Under the pieces are notes generated by a model. It did not search any database, was not told the DNA's origin, and saw nothing but the letters and a program-made list of their open reading frames with translations. A stretch of DNA of 32,760 nucleotides, taken from positions 1-32,760 of the forward strand of contig JAHEAQ010000058.1 of NCBI GenBank assembly GCA_024642705.1. The letters are read 5' to 3'. Source of the DNA: Bacteroidota bacterium. GTDB lineage: Bacteria > Bacteroidota > Bacteroidia > Chitinophagales > Saprospiraceae. A program made the position numbers and the translations under genes. Below are positions 24,593 through 32,760 of this stretch, piece after piece. How positions within the stretch are numbered: the stretch's first letter is position 1; the number at the start of each line of letters is the position of its first letter.

Positions 24593-25081
24593 TTATTTAT
24601 TCTCAACCTCAATTTGATGGCTCTCACAAGCACCTTCGCACTTTCCATACAAATTCAATGAATGGTGGGTTATTTTAAATTTCATAATTTCCCCCATCAT
24701 GGATTTTATTTGCTGTATTCTTGGATCGCAAAATTCTAAGACTTTACCACAATCCACGCATATAATATGATCATGTTGCTTAAAGCCATAAGACTTCTCA
24801 TACAAAGCCAAGTTTTTACCAAATTGATGCTTTGTTACTAAATCACTATTTACGAGTAACTCAAGTGTATTATATACTGTAGCTCGACTTACACGGTAAT
24901 TTTGATTTTTCATATGTATATACAAAGCTTCGGCATCAAAATGATCTGTTCTTCTGTATATCTCTTCTAAGATGGCATATCTTTCAGGAGTCTTTCTTAA
25001 TTGATTTTTTTCTAAGTGAGCAGAAAAAATAATTTTGACTTCCTTAATTATCTCATCTATATGGTTTGCATTTACATTCAT
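24593..25081 (-). CDS. fur: Fur-family metal-responsive transcriptional repressor
   Basis: A 162-residue DNA-binding protein. The winged helix includes [20 protein letters not shown] and the recognition helix [20 protein letters not shown]. The metal-binding C-terminal half has the HDH cluster (103-105) and two structural zinc pairs, C108-x2-C111 and C148-x3-C152. Whether it senses iron (Fur), peroxide (PerR) or zinc (Zur) cannot be settled from this alone. Its ATG overlaps the spoT stop by four bases (ATGA, 25078-25081), so translation is probably coupled to spoT. Confidence 0.92.
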   Translation of the reverse strand: MNVNANHIDEIIKEVKIIFSAHLEKNQLRKTPERYAILEEIYRRTDHFDAEALYIHMKNQNYRVSRATVYNTLELLVNSDLVTKHQFGKNLALYEKSYGFKQHDHIICVDCGKVLEFCDPRIQQIKSMMGEIMKFKITHHSLNLYGKCEGACESHQIEVENK

Positions 25082-27324
25082 GAATTATATGACTTATCTA
25101 CTCGTGTGACACTTGAAACTCCTGTTAATTGCTGTAAGGAATGAACTGCTTGATTAAGTTGATTTTTATTTGCAACGAATAAGCCTAATTTACCTTCAAA
25201 ATAGCCTTCATTACCTTCAATTGAAAAGGATCTAATATTCAAACCTAAAAAAGAAGAAATTTGTTCAGTAATTCTTTGGATTACACCTGGTCCTGAATCT
25301 ACACCCGTAACTATCAAATCAACTACAAAATTTGAAGAAGTTAATTCTCCCGACCATTCAGCTTTCATCACTCGATATCCGTAATTTGCCATTAAATTAG
25401 TGGCATTTGGACAATTAGTTCGATGGATTTTCATTCCAGCATTAGAACTTAAGTAAGCAAAAATATCATCTCCTTGAACCGGATTACAACACGTTGAAAG
25501 TGTAAATTGATAGATATCAGCGGGTTCTCCATTAATAAAAATTTTCTGCTCTCCGTGGTGTAATTTTTTTCCATGCTTTACTGCTTTTTCATGTAATCCT
25601 TGTTCAAGATTTTCTTCTACAATTTCTTGATCTTCTTTTTTATGAATGAGCTTGCCTCCAACTACACCAAAAGTCTTTAGTTCTGATAAATTAAGTTGTT
25701 CCAAAAAGATTGAATAATATAAATCTGCCCTAGATTTGTATCCAAAATACTTGACCAACATATCCACATTTAACTCGAAATCGGCCTTTATATTTTTTAA
25801 TTTTCTTTGAAGTGTCTCCATCCCCAGTTCGCCCTTTTTCTTCCTTTCTTCCTTCATAGAAGATCTAATTTTTGCTCTTGCTTTCCCTGTAACAACAAGC
25901 TTTAACCAGTTTTCATTGGGCTTTTGATTTTTACTAGTTACAACACTTACCTGATCACCATTATTTAGTTTAAATCCCATTGGGACCAGCTTATTGTTTA
26001 CTTTAATTGCAGTTGCATGATACCCCACATCCGTATGAATTTCAAATGCAAAATCTAAAGCTGTGGCTCCTTTAGGTAGAATTCGCATATCACCTTTTGG
26101 AGTGAATGCATATATTTCTTCGCTGAATAAATTTGTTTTGAAATCATTTACAAATTCCATTGCAGTATTTCCAGAATGATCCAATAGATCTCTGATACTA
26201 TCTAGCCATTGATCATACACATTATCATTGCTTTTAACATCTTTGTATTTCCAATGCGCAGCAAATCCTTTTTCTGCAATTTCATCCATCCTTTCAGACC
26301 TAATTTGAACCTCTACAAATCTCCCTTTTGGGCCAATTACAGTAGTATGCAGAGATTCATATCCGTTGCTTTTAGGAGTAGTCACCCAATCTTTTAGTCG
26401 CTCAGGAATTGGTTTATACACATCTGTAATTTCTGAATACACTTGCCAGCACATACTTTTTTCTCGATCATGTTCTACATCTACTATAACCCTAATCGCG
26501 AATATGTCATAGATTTCTTGCATAGCTACCTTTTTCTTCTTAATCTTATTCGCAATAGAAGAAATTGATTTGACACGACCTGTAACTCTAAATTTTATCT
26601 TTTGATCTTCAAATTTTGGTTTTAATGGCTTAACAAATTCATTGATGTAGCGCTGCCTCTCTCTGCTTGTATCAACCAATTCTTTTTCTATTTCTGCATA
26701 GATTTCTGGCTCTGTTATTTTTAAGCAAATATCTTGAAATTCTGTTCTTAATTTATAAAGACCGAGCCTATGTGCTAATGGTGCATAGATATAACTAGTT
26801 TCAGCAGCGATCTTTAATTGCTTGTGCCTTGGCATTGGACCAATTGTTCGCAAATTGTGTATTCTGTCCGCCATTTTTATCAAAACGACTCTTACATCTT
26901 CCACTAATGTACTGAGCACTTTCTTAAAATTTTCCGCCTGCGGACTCTCTACATTATATAATCCATCTAATTTTGTTAGCCCATCTACTATAGTTCGGAT
27001 CTTAGTGCCAAAAGTTTCTTGTATTTCCTCTATTGTGATGGGTGTATCTTCAACTACATCATGCAATAATGCGCTTATTACAGCAGTTGGACCTAAACCA
27101 ATTTCATCAACGCAAATTCTAGCCACTTCTATAGGGTGAAGCACATATGGTTCACCAGATTTTCTTCGTTGGGAAGAATGCGAGGAAACGGCTATTTTAT
27201 ATGCTTGGTCTAAATGAATTCTGTCTTCATCCGTCAAAGAAGATGAAATGGACCTTTTCAATTTATTAAAAGCCTTCTGAATTAGCTTGTTTTCAATTTC
27301 ATTTATTTCGGCTGCTTTGCCCAT
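25078..27324 (-). CDS. spoT: Bifunctional (p)ppGpp synthetase/hydrolase (RSH)
   Basis: A 748-residue stringent-response enzyme that makes and degrades (p)ppGpp. The hydrolase domain carries HDVVEDT (H88-D89, E92-D93) and [11 protein letters not shown] (150-160). The synthetase domain has [12 protein letters not shown] (270-281), [20 protein letters not shown] and [10 protein letters not shown] (352-361). A TGS domain follows (about 403-462, [20 protein letters not shown]), then the conserved-cysteine domain ([18 protein letters not shown]) and a C-terminal ACT domain (about 665-745). Both catalytic halves look intact, so it is probably bifunctional. It heads the operon with fur and is divergent from tRNA-Leu. 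Confidence 0.95.
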   Translation of the reverse strand: MGKAAEINEIENKLIQKAFNKLKRSISSSLTDEDRIHLDQAYKIAVSSHSSQRRKSGEPYVLHPIEVARICVDEIGLGPTAVISALLHDVVEDTPITIEEIQETFGTKIRTIVDGLTKLDGLYNVESPQAENFKKVLSTLVEDVRVVLIKMADRIHNLRTIGPMPRHKQLKIAAETSYIYAPLAHRLGLYKLRTEFQDICLKITEPEIYAEIEKELVDTSRERQRYINEFVKPLKPKFEDQKIKFRVTGRVKSISSIANKIKKKKVAMQEIYDIFAIRVIVDVEHDREKSMCWQVYSEITDVYKPIPERLKDWVTTPKSNGYESLHTTVIGPKGRFVEVQIRSERMDEIAEKGFAAHWKYKDVKSNDNVYDQWLDSIRDLLDHSGNTAMEFVNDFKTNLFSEEIYAFTPKGDMRILPKGATALDFAFEIHTDVGYHATAIKVNNKLVPMGFKLNNGDQVSVVTSKNQKPNENWLKLVVTGKARAKIRSSMKEERKKKGELGMETLQRKLKNIKADFELNVDMLVKYFGYKSRADLYYSIFLEQLNLSELKTFGVVGGKLIHKKEDQEIVEENLEQGLHEKAVKHGKKLHHGEQKIFINGEPADIYQFTLSTCCNPVQGDDIFAYLSSNAGMKIHRTNCPNATNLMANYGYRVMKAEWSGELTSSNFVVDLIVTGVDSGPGVIQRITEQISSFLGLNIRSFSIEGNEGYFEGKLGLFVANKNQLNQAVHSLQQLTGVSSVTRVDKSYNS

Positions 27325-27498
27325 TTGTTCTTTAAAATATTTTGATATTGAACTAATATAATCAAATAAGCAGCAAGTTAGCTATTATTTTCACCTCCAT
27401 CAACAAAAAATATTTTAGATCAATTCAAAGAAATGCTTACTTTTTATTCTAAAAATCAATAATTGAGTATGTTTTTTTAATAAAAGATTTTTAGAGTC

Positions 27499-27528
27499 AT
27501 TGAAAATTATAAAAAGATTTTATCTTTG
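27499..27528 (+). promoter_or_regulatory. Bacteroidota-type promoter of tRNA-Leu (and tig operon)
   Basis: TATCTTTG (27521-27528) is an exact TAnnTTTG -7 box, with ATTG (27499-27502) 18 bases upstream as a -33 element. Transcription would start near 27535, about 70 bases before the tRNA. An inverted repeat CTTAACGAAA / TTTCGTCAAG (27535-27555, one mismatch) lies right at the expected start. Confidence 0.6.
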
Positions 27529-27603
27529 CATTCGCTTAACGAAAATTTCGTCAAGTGAGAAGAGATTTCATGCTTATTTATTTATAATCAGGAAATTTTA
27601 ATT

Positions 27604-27685
27604 GCGGGTGTGGTGGAATTGGTAGACACGCTAGACTTAGGATCTAGTGCCGCGAGGTGTGGGGGTTCGAGTCCCTCCACCCGTA
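27604..27685 (+). tRNA. tRNA-Leu (anticodon UAG)
   Basis: A class II tRNA of 82 bases. Acceptor GCGGGTG pairs with CACCCGT (a G-U end pair) and the discriminator is A. The D-loop holds GGTAGAC; the anticodon stem is CTAGA/TCTAG with loop CTTAGGA, anticodon TAG; a long variable arm (TGCCGCGAGGTGT region) and T-arm GGGGG-TTCGAGT-CCCTC complete it. CCA is not encoded. It reads CUA and other CUN leucine codons. Confidence 0.97.
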
Positions 27686-27746
27686 CTTCTTTTTGAAACA
27701 CTTACTTGCCATATTTTCTAGGCAACTACTTTAATCAATTTAAATT

Positions 27747-29120
27747 ATGAAAATATCTAAAAATGAAGTTGATGCATTGAACGCGTCGATTCATATTACT
27801 ATTGAACCTTCAGATTACGTTAACAAATTTGAGGAAGAAGTAACCAAGTACAAAAATAAAGCACAAATAAAAGGTTTTAGGAAAGGAAAAACACCTGTAA
27901 GCGCTGTAAAAAAAATGTATGGCAAGAGTTTACTTGTTGATTTGATCAATAATATGCTAAGTGAGTCCCTTAATACTTTTATCAAAGAAGAAAATTTAGA
28001 CCTTTTAGGTCAACCAATTCCTTCAGATGAGCAAGGTGAACTTAATTTTAACATCAAAGAATTAGGAGCTTACAATTTTATATTTGATGTCGGTATTGCA
28101 CCTTCATTTGAAGTTCAAGGCTTGGATTCCAAGATTGAAAGATTGGTAATTGACCTTCCTGAAGCAATGATTACCGAAGAATTAGATCTTGCTAGAAAAA
28201 AATTGGGGACTGAAAATTTTATTGAAGACGACATTGAAGAAAATGACATGGTTACTTTAAGTGCTGTGGAATTAGAAGGTGACAATGTGAAAAAAGATGG
28301 TTGGGTTACTGGTTTCCCACTTTTGGTGAGTCTTGTAGAAGACGAAGTGAAAGCAGTATTACTGACTAAGAAAAAAGGTGATAAATTTAGATTCAATATT
28401 CGTACAGTTGAAAAAGACAAAAACGAAAAATACATCAATAAATATCTGTTAAATCTTGATGAAAATGAAGAGAAAGAAATAGGTGATTTTTTTGAGGGAA
28501 CGATTGAAAAAGTATCTAGAATTACTCCTGCTCCTTTGGAACAGGAATTTTTTGAAAAATATTTAGGTGAAGAAGGTGTGGAAACATCAGAAGAAGAAAT
28601 CAGAGCTAAGATTCGAGAAAATATTAGTAAACATTATGTAGAGCAAACAAAAAATATGCTTTTTCGGGACATAATGGATAGATTAATGGAGGCAAATGAA
28701 ATAGAATTACCGAGCGCATTCTTAAAAAGATGGCTTAAAATAAGCAATGAACAAGCAACTGATGAAGTAATTGAGGCAGAGTTCGAGGCTTTTTCAAAAA
28801 ATTTATCTTGGAATTTAATAAAAGATAAGTTAGATCAGCAATTTGAAATAAAAGTTGAGCCTGAAGACATCAAAGAAGGGTTTAAAAAAAGAATTGCAAG
28901 TTATTTCGGCGGAAATCCACAAGGAATTGATTTAGATCAAATGGCAGAAAGTATGATGAAAAATCAAGAACAATTTCGACAAGTATACGATGAAGAAAAA
29001 GCAGAAAAATTATTTCAAGCTATTTCTGAGAAAATAAATATCCAAGAAAAAGTGATTTCTCTAGATGAATTTAGAGAATTGGTCAAAAAAATTAATGCAC
29101 GTACGCCAGAAATGGCTTAA
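27747..29120 (+). CDS. tig: Trigger factor (ribosome-bound chaperone)
   Basis: A 457-residue chaperone for nascent chains. The N-terminal ribosome-binding domain has the signature GFRKGKTP (residues 43-50). The middle region (about 150-255) lies where an FKBP-type prolyl isomerase domain is expected, but I do not see the usual GSGxFIPGFE core, so isomerase activity may be absent or degenerate. The helical C-terminal domain (LEQEFFEKYLGEE onward, ending LVKKINARTPEMA) is complete. It starts 61 bases after tRNA-Leu and is followed by clpP and clpX, the classic order. Confidence 0.93.
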   Translation: MKISKNEVDALNASIHITIEPSDYVNKFEEEVTKYKNKAQIKGFRKGKTPVSAVKKMYGKSLLVDLINNMLSESLNTFIKEENLDLLGQPIPSDEQGELNFNIKELGAYNFIFDVGIAPSFEVQGLDSKIERLVIDLPEAMITEELDLARKKLGTENFIEDDIEENDMVTLSAVELEGDNVKKDGWVTGFPLLVSLVEDEVKAVLLTKKKGDKFRFNIRTVEKDKNEKYINKYLLNLDENEEKEIGDFFEGTIEKVSRITPAPLEQEFFEKYLGEEGVETSEEEIRAKIRENISKHYVEQTKNMLFRDIMDRLMEANEIELPSAFLKRWLKISNEQATDEVIEAEFEAFSKNLSWNLIKDKLDQQFEIKVEPEDIKEGFKKRIASYFGGNPQGIDLDQMAESMMKNQEQFRQVYDEEKAEKLFQAISEKINIQEKVISLDEFRELVKKINARTPEMA

Positions 29121-29174
29121 ATTATAATCTTATTTGAATTTGAGCTGTTATATTGGTAAGTAAAAATTAAAACT

Positions 29175-29879
29175 ATGTACGGAAAAGATGAATTTTTAAA
29201 ATATGCAACTAAGCACATGGGCTTAAGTGGAATGCATGTAGAGAAATATATGAACACTGCAACAGTGCCGAATATTAATGGTTTCACGCCTCAAGTAATT
29301 GAGGAGCGGCAGATGAATATTGTGGGAATGGATGTATTTTCTAGATTAATGATGGATAGAATCATTTTTATGGGAGTACCTGTAAATGATTATGTTGCTA
29401 ATGTTATTCAAGCACAATTACTTTTTTTGGAGTCTACTGATCCCAAAAGAGATATTCAGATGTTTATCAATAGTCCTGGTGGATCTGTTATCGCAGGAAT
29501 GGGAATTTATGACACTATGCAATATGTATCTCCAGATGTTGGGACTATTTGCACAGGATTAGCTGCTTCAATGGGCGCTGTGCTTCTAACAGCCGGAACA
29601 AAAGGCAAAAGAACTTGTCTTCCGCATGCAAGAGTAATGATACATCAGCCATCAGGTGGAATGCAAGGACAATTTACGGATATGGAAATTTCCTACAATC
29701 TAATTAAAGAACTTAGAGGGGAATTGTATAATATTTTGGCTAAACATACTGGTAAAGATTTTGAAACTATCGAAAAAGATTCTGATAGAGATAATTGGAT
29801 GACTGCACAAGCAGCAAAAGATTATGGTTTGGTAGATGAAGTGTTAGAGAGAGGAGCTAAGAAAACTGAAAAAGCATAA
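29175..29879 (+). CDS. clpP: ATP-dependent Clp protease proteolytic subunit
   Basis: A 234-residue serine peptidase that forms the tetradecameric barrel used by ClpX. The catalytic triad is visible: Ser132 in GLAASMGAVLL, His157 in RVMIHQPSGG, and an Asp in DRDNWMTA (about 204-206). The first ~35 residues (KYATKHMGLSGMHVEKYMNT) look like a propeptide typical of longer Bacteroidota forms. It lies 54 bases after tig and 22 bases before clpX in one operon. Confidence 0.97.
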   Translation: MYGKDEFLKYATKHMGLSGMHVEKYMNTATVPNINGFTPQVIEERQMNIVGMDVFSRLMMDRIIFMGVPVNDYVANVIQAQLLFLESTDPKRDIQMFINSPGGSVIAGMGIYDTMQYVSPDVGTICTGLAASMGAVLLTAGTKGKRTCLPHARVMIHQPSGGMQGQFTDMEISYNLIKELRGELYNILAKHTGKDFETIEKDSDRDNWMTAQAAKDYGLVDEVLERGAKKTEKA

Positions 29880-29901
29880 TTTCGTAAACAAAATAATATA
29901 A

Positions 29902-31149
29902 ATGAAAGGCCAAGAGGAAAGTTATAAATGTTCTTTTTGTGGCAGAGATAAAGGTGATGCCCTGATTCTGATTGCAGGCTTAGAAGGTCATATTTGTGAA
30001 GTTTGTGTGGAACAAGCCCATGATATGATTAAGGATGAATTAGGAGGTGGAAAAAAGAAAAAAACTTCAGTAAAAGGGTTTCATTTACCTAAAAATATTA
30101 CTCCAATCCAAATTAAGAATTTTTTGGACCACTATATAATTGGTCAAGATGATGCTAAAAAGTATCTTTCTGTTGCTGTCTACAATCATTACAAAAGACT
30201 TAATCAGCTTGTTATTGATGATATTGAGGTTGAAAAAAGTAATATTTTATTTGTTGGACAGACAGGAACAGGAAAGACATTATTGGCCAAAACTATAGCC
30301 AAATTTCTAGATGTTCCTTTCGCCATTGTTGATGCTACTGTTTTTACAGAAGCAGGTTATGTCGGAGAAGATGTTGAAAGCATGTTAAGCAGATTATTGC
30401 AAAATTGTGATTATGACGTTGAAGCTGCAGAAAAAGGAATTGTTTACATTGATGAAATTGATAAAATAGCACGCAAAAGCGATAACCCTTCTATAACAAG
30501 AGATGTTTCAGGTGAAGGTGTTCAACAAGCTATGCTAAAAATGCTAGAGGGAACGGAAGTGAATGTACCTCCACAAGGCGGTAGAAAGCATCCTGAGCAG
30601 AAAATGATCAAAGTTAATACGAAAGACATTTTATTTATATGCGGTGGCGCCTTTGATAAAATCGAAAAGCACATTGCAAGAAGAATGAATACTCAAGTAA
30701 TTGGTTATAACAAAGGAGAAAATGAAAGAATCCATCAGGATGATCTCCTTGAGTATATTAACCATAGTGATCTAAAATCCTTTGGTTTGATTCCTGAATT
30801 AATTGGCAGATTACCAGTTTTGACATATCTCAAACCTTTAGATAAAGAAACACTGATAAGAATTATTCAGGAACCTAAAAATGCTTTGCTGAAACAATAT
30901 GCTAAATTGTTCGAATTAGAGGGAATAAAATTGAAATTTGAAGATGATGCCATTTTGTTTATTGCAGAAAAAGCCTTAGAGTACAAACTTGGGGCAAGAG
31001 GGTTGCGGTCTATTTGTGAAGCTATATTAACAGATGCTATGTTCGAAATGCCGTCTCAAAAGGGCGAAGTAAAAGATTTTGTGGTGGATAGAGATTATGT
31101 CGAATTGAAATTATCTAAGTCTAAACTTGATAAATTAAAAGCAGCTTAA
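29902..31149 (+). CDS. clpX: ATP-dependent Clp protease ATP-binding subunit ClpX
   Basis: A 415-residue AAA+ unfoldase that feeds substrates to ClpP. The N-terminal zinc-binding domain uses C10, C13, C32 and C35. Walker A is GQTGTGKT (119-126), the pore loop GYVG (152-155), Walker [11 protein letters not shown] (181-190), the RKH loop at 228-230 ([11 protein letters not shown]) and the sensor-2 motif [11 protein letters not shown]. Complete; last gene of the tRNA-Leu-tig-clpP-clpX run, with a terminator directly behind it. Confidence 0.98.
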   Translation: MKGQEESYKCSFCGRDKGDALILIAGLEGHICEVCVEQAHDMIKDELGGGKKKKTSVKGFHLPKNITPIQIKNFLDHYIIGQDDAKKYLSVAVYNHYKRLNQLVIDDIEVEKSNILFVGQTGTGKTLLAKTIAKFLDVPFAIVDATVFTEAGYVGEDVESMLSRLLQNCDYDVEAAEKGIVYIDEIDKIARKSDNPSITRDVSGEGVQQAMLKMLEGTEVNVPPQGGRKHPEQKMIKVNTKDILFICGGAFDKIEKHIARRMNTQVIGYNKGENERIHQDDLLEYINHSDLKSFGLIPELIGRLPVLTYLKPLDKETLIRIIQEPKNALLKQYAKLFELEGIKLKFEDDAILFIAEKALEYKLGARGLRSICEAILTDAMFEMPSQKGEVKDFVVDRDYVELKLSKSKLDKLKAA

Positions 31150-31183
31150 TTTTTCAAACTTTTAACGGTTTTAAAATTATATG

Positions 31184-31225
31184 TGGAATGGGTTTGGTTT
31201 GTGTCAATCTCATTCCATTTTTTTT
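31184..31225 (+). terminator. Terminator between clpX and truA
   Basis: TGGAATGGG (31184-31192) pairs with CTCATTCCA (31209-31217) with one G-U pair, followed by eight T. It lies 35 bases after clpX and ends about 12 bases before the truA ATG, so it may both close the clp operon and limit read-through into truA. Confidence 0.7.
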
Positions 31226-31236
31226 ACTTTTACAGC

Positions 31237-32010
31237 ATGATCAGATATTTTGCACAAATACAATATTTAGGCACTAATTATTCTGGATGGCAATTTCAAC
31301 CAAATGCAACCACTATTCAGCAGGTTCTAGAATTTCAATTAAATAAGCTTTTAAGAAAAGAAACAAAAATCATGGGCTGTGGAAGGACAGATTCCGGTGT
31401 TCACGCATCTATGTTTTATTTCCATTTTGATCATGAAGACATACTTGAAAATCAATTTTTATTTAAATTGAATTTGATGTTACCCGTTGACATAGTTGCT
31501 GTTGAAATAAGAAATGTGAATGATGACGCTCATGCGAGGTTCGATGCGATTTCTAGAAGTTACAAATATTTTATCCACAAACACAAAAATCCATTTAATC
31601 AAGGGCAATCCTACTATTACCCTTTTTTATTTAAAAATGACCTTGCAAAATTGAATGAAGTTGCTCAAGTACTTCTAGAATACAAAGATTTTTTTCCCTT
31701 TTGCAAATCGAATACAGATGTTAAGACTACAATTTGTGATTTAACAGAAAGTTTTTGGGATATTTCTGACGATCAACTTGTCTATTCTATTAGTGCTGAT
31801 CGCTTTTTAAGAGGCATGGTAAGGTTGATTGTTGGATGCTGCATAAATGTGGCATTGGGCAAAATAACAATCAATGATGTGAAAAATGCAATTGAAAAAG
31901 GACAAAGATTAAAAAAAGACCTTAGCGTTCCCGCTGAAGGTCTTTTTCTAACAAATGTTTCTTATCCTACATCTATTTATAAAGTGGGAATTGATCCATA
32001 TATTTATTGA
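31237..32010 (+). CDS. truA: tRNA pseudouridine(38-40) synthase
   Basis: A 257-residue enzyme that makes pseudouridine at positions 38-40 of the tRNA anticodon arm. The catalytic Asp52 lies in [10 protein letters not shown]; the N-terminal [15 protein letters not shown] and the late [20 protein letters not shown] are family motifs. I start at ATG 31237 ([10 protein letters not shown]), which fits the family; an in-frame ATG at 31183 would run through the clpX terminator. The last 38 bases overlap the glyA 3' end on the opposite strand. Confidence 0.95.
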   Translation: MIRYFAQIQYLGTNYSGWQFQPNATTIQQVLEFQLNKLLRKETKIMGCGRTDSGVHASMFYFHFDHEDILENQFLFKLNLMLPVDIVAVEIRNVNDDAHARFDAISRSYKYFIHKHKNPFNQGQSYYYPFLFKNDLAKLNEVAQVLLEYKDFFPFCKSNTDVKTTICDLTESFWDISDDQLVYSISADRFLRGMVRLIVGCCINVALGKITINDVKNAIEKGQRLKKDLSVPAEGLFLTNVSYPTSIYKVGIDPYIY

Positions 32011-32760
32011 TTTCTGATTTTACTTGTGTTTGAATTTCAATATTATTTACATCAGACAATACGCTATCTATCCAATCTACTGCTTTAACACAATCCGATT
32101 CTTTGAAACCCCGAGTAGTGATCGCCGCAGTTCCAATTCTTATTCCTGAGGTCACAAAAGGACTTTTTGTATCAAATGGTACCATGTTTTTATTGACAGT
32201 AATATCGGCCTTCACTAATGCTTGTTCTGCTTCCTTACCAGTGACCTCTTTTGATCTAAGATCTATTAACATCAAATGATTGTCAGTTCCTCCAGAAATA
32301 ATGTCGTATCCTTTATTGTTAAATGCTTTTGCCATAGCTTGAGCATTATCAATAACTTGTTTGCCGTAAACTTTGAATGATGGCTGAAGCGCTTCATTGA
32401 AAGCAATTGCTTTTGCTGCAATAATATGTTCTAAAGGACCTCCCTGCATTCCAGGAAAAACTCCTCCATCAAGAATTGCTGACATTTTTATGATTAATCC
32501 TTTTTTTGTTTTTCGTCCCCACGGATTATCGAAATTTTTACCCATCATTATAATTCCTCCTCTCGGACCACGAAGTGTTTTGTGAGTAGTAGAGCTCACA
32601 ATATGGCAATATGGCATTGGATCATTGAGAAATTTTCCCACAATTAGACCTGCAGGATGCGCAATATCTGCAAGCAATAGAGCTCCGACTTTATCTGCAA
32701 TTTCTCTAAATCTCTTGTAATCCCAATCTCTTGCATACGCAGAAGCACCACAAATGATTA
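31973..32760 (-). CDS. glyA: Serine hydroxymethyltransferase, 3' part (5' end beyond the window)
   Basis: A PLP enzyme that interconverts serine and glycine and charges tetrahydrofolate with a one-carbon unit. The visible C-terminal 262 residues include [28 protein letters not shown] (PLP-contacting Asp and His), the cofactor lysine in [14 protein letters not shown], and [15 protein letters not shown]. It ends at TAG 31973-31975 (DQFPLYK). The frame is open to the window end; about 160 N-terminal residues are outside. Convergent with truA. Confidence 0.97.
   Translation of the reverse strand, partial: IICGASAYARDWDYKRFREIADKVGALLLADIAHPAGLIVGKFLNDPMPYCHIVSSTTHKTLRGPRGGIIMMGKNFDNPWGRKTKKGLIIKMSAILDGGVFPGMQGGPLEHIIAAKAIAFNEALQPSFKVYGKQVIDNAQAMAKAFNNKGYDIISGGTDNHLMLIDLRSKEVTGKEAEQALVKADITVNKNMVPFDTKSPFVTSGIRIGTAAITTRGFKESDCVKAVDWIDSVLSDVNNIEIQTQVKSEINKYMDQFPLYK

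Overview
The window is AT-rich chromosomal DNA (about one third G+C by eye) from a member of the Bacteroidota, most likely a Cytophagales-type marine or soil bacterium. The phylum call rests on the tandem DUF6090 genes, a TAnnTTTG-type promoter -7 box upstream of tRNA-Leu, the DUF1080/sulfatase/DUF3500 gene content, the gene orders ftsK-lolA and spoT-fur..purA, and a UvrA and trigger factor whose sequences look Bacteroidota-like. Order and genus are inference.

Region 1 (1-6043) is accessory. It holds six tandem, same-strand paralogues of the uncharacterised membrane-anchored DUF6090 family; the first is cut by the window edge. Their first ~50 codons are strongly conserved and the rest diverges. 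Most genes are separated by GC-richer spacers built from one recurring element, and three junctions carry an abortive MIKFFR/K start stub just before the spacer. A ~178-bp near-identical direct repeat follows genes 2 and 6, so the array looks like two blocks that grew by duplication. This is the most unusual part of the window.

Region 2 (6124-11500) holds uvrA (minus), an ECF sigma factor (plus, with a strong terminator) and a secreted DUF1080 protein. A 554-bp gap follows, carrying another copy of the spacer-type element.

Region 3 (11501-18927, all minus) holds a lipoprotein of unknown function and a likely operon read MFS transporter - DUF3500 protein - sulfatase - sulfatase. Upstream lies a separate saccharopine dehydrogenase-like gene. 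Together with the DUF1080 protein this looks like extracytoplasmic breakdown of a sulfated glycan, but the substrate cannot be read from the sequence.

Region 4 (19261-32760) is housekeeping: ftsK and lolA (plus); purA, fur and spoT/rsh (minus, spoT and fur overlapping by ATGA); tRNA-Leu(UAG) followed by tig-clpP-clpX (plus); truA (plus); and the 3' part of glyA (minus), which overlaps truA tail to tail. These genes cover chromosome segregation, lipoprotein trafficking, purine synthesis, the stringent response, metal regulation, protein folding and quality control, tRNA modification and one-carbon metabolism. No transposase, integrase, CRISPR array or rRNA was seen.
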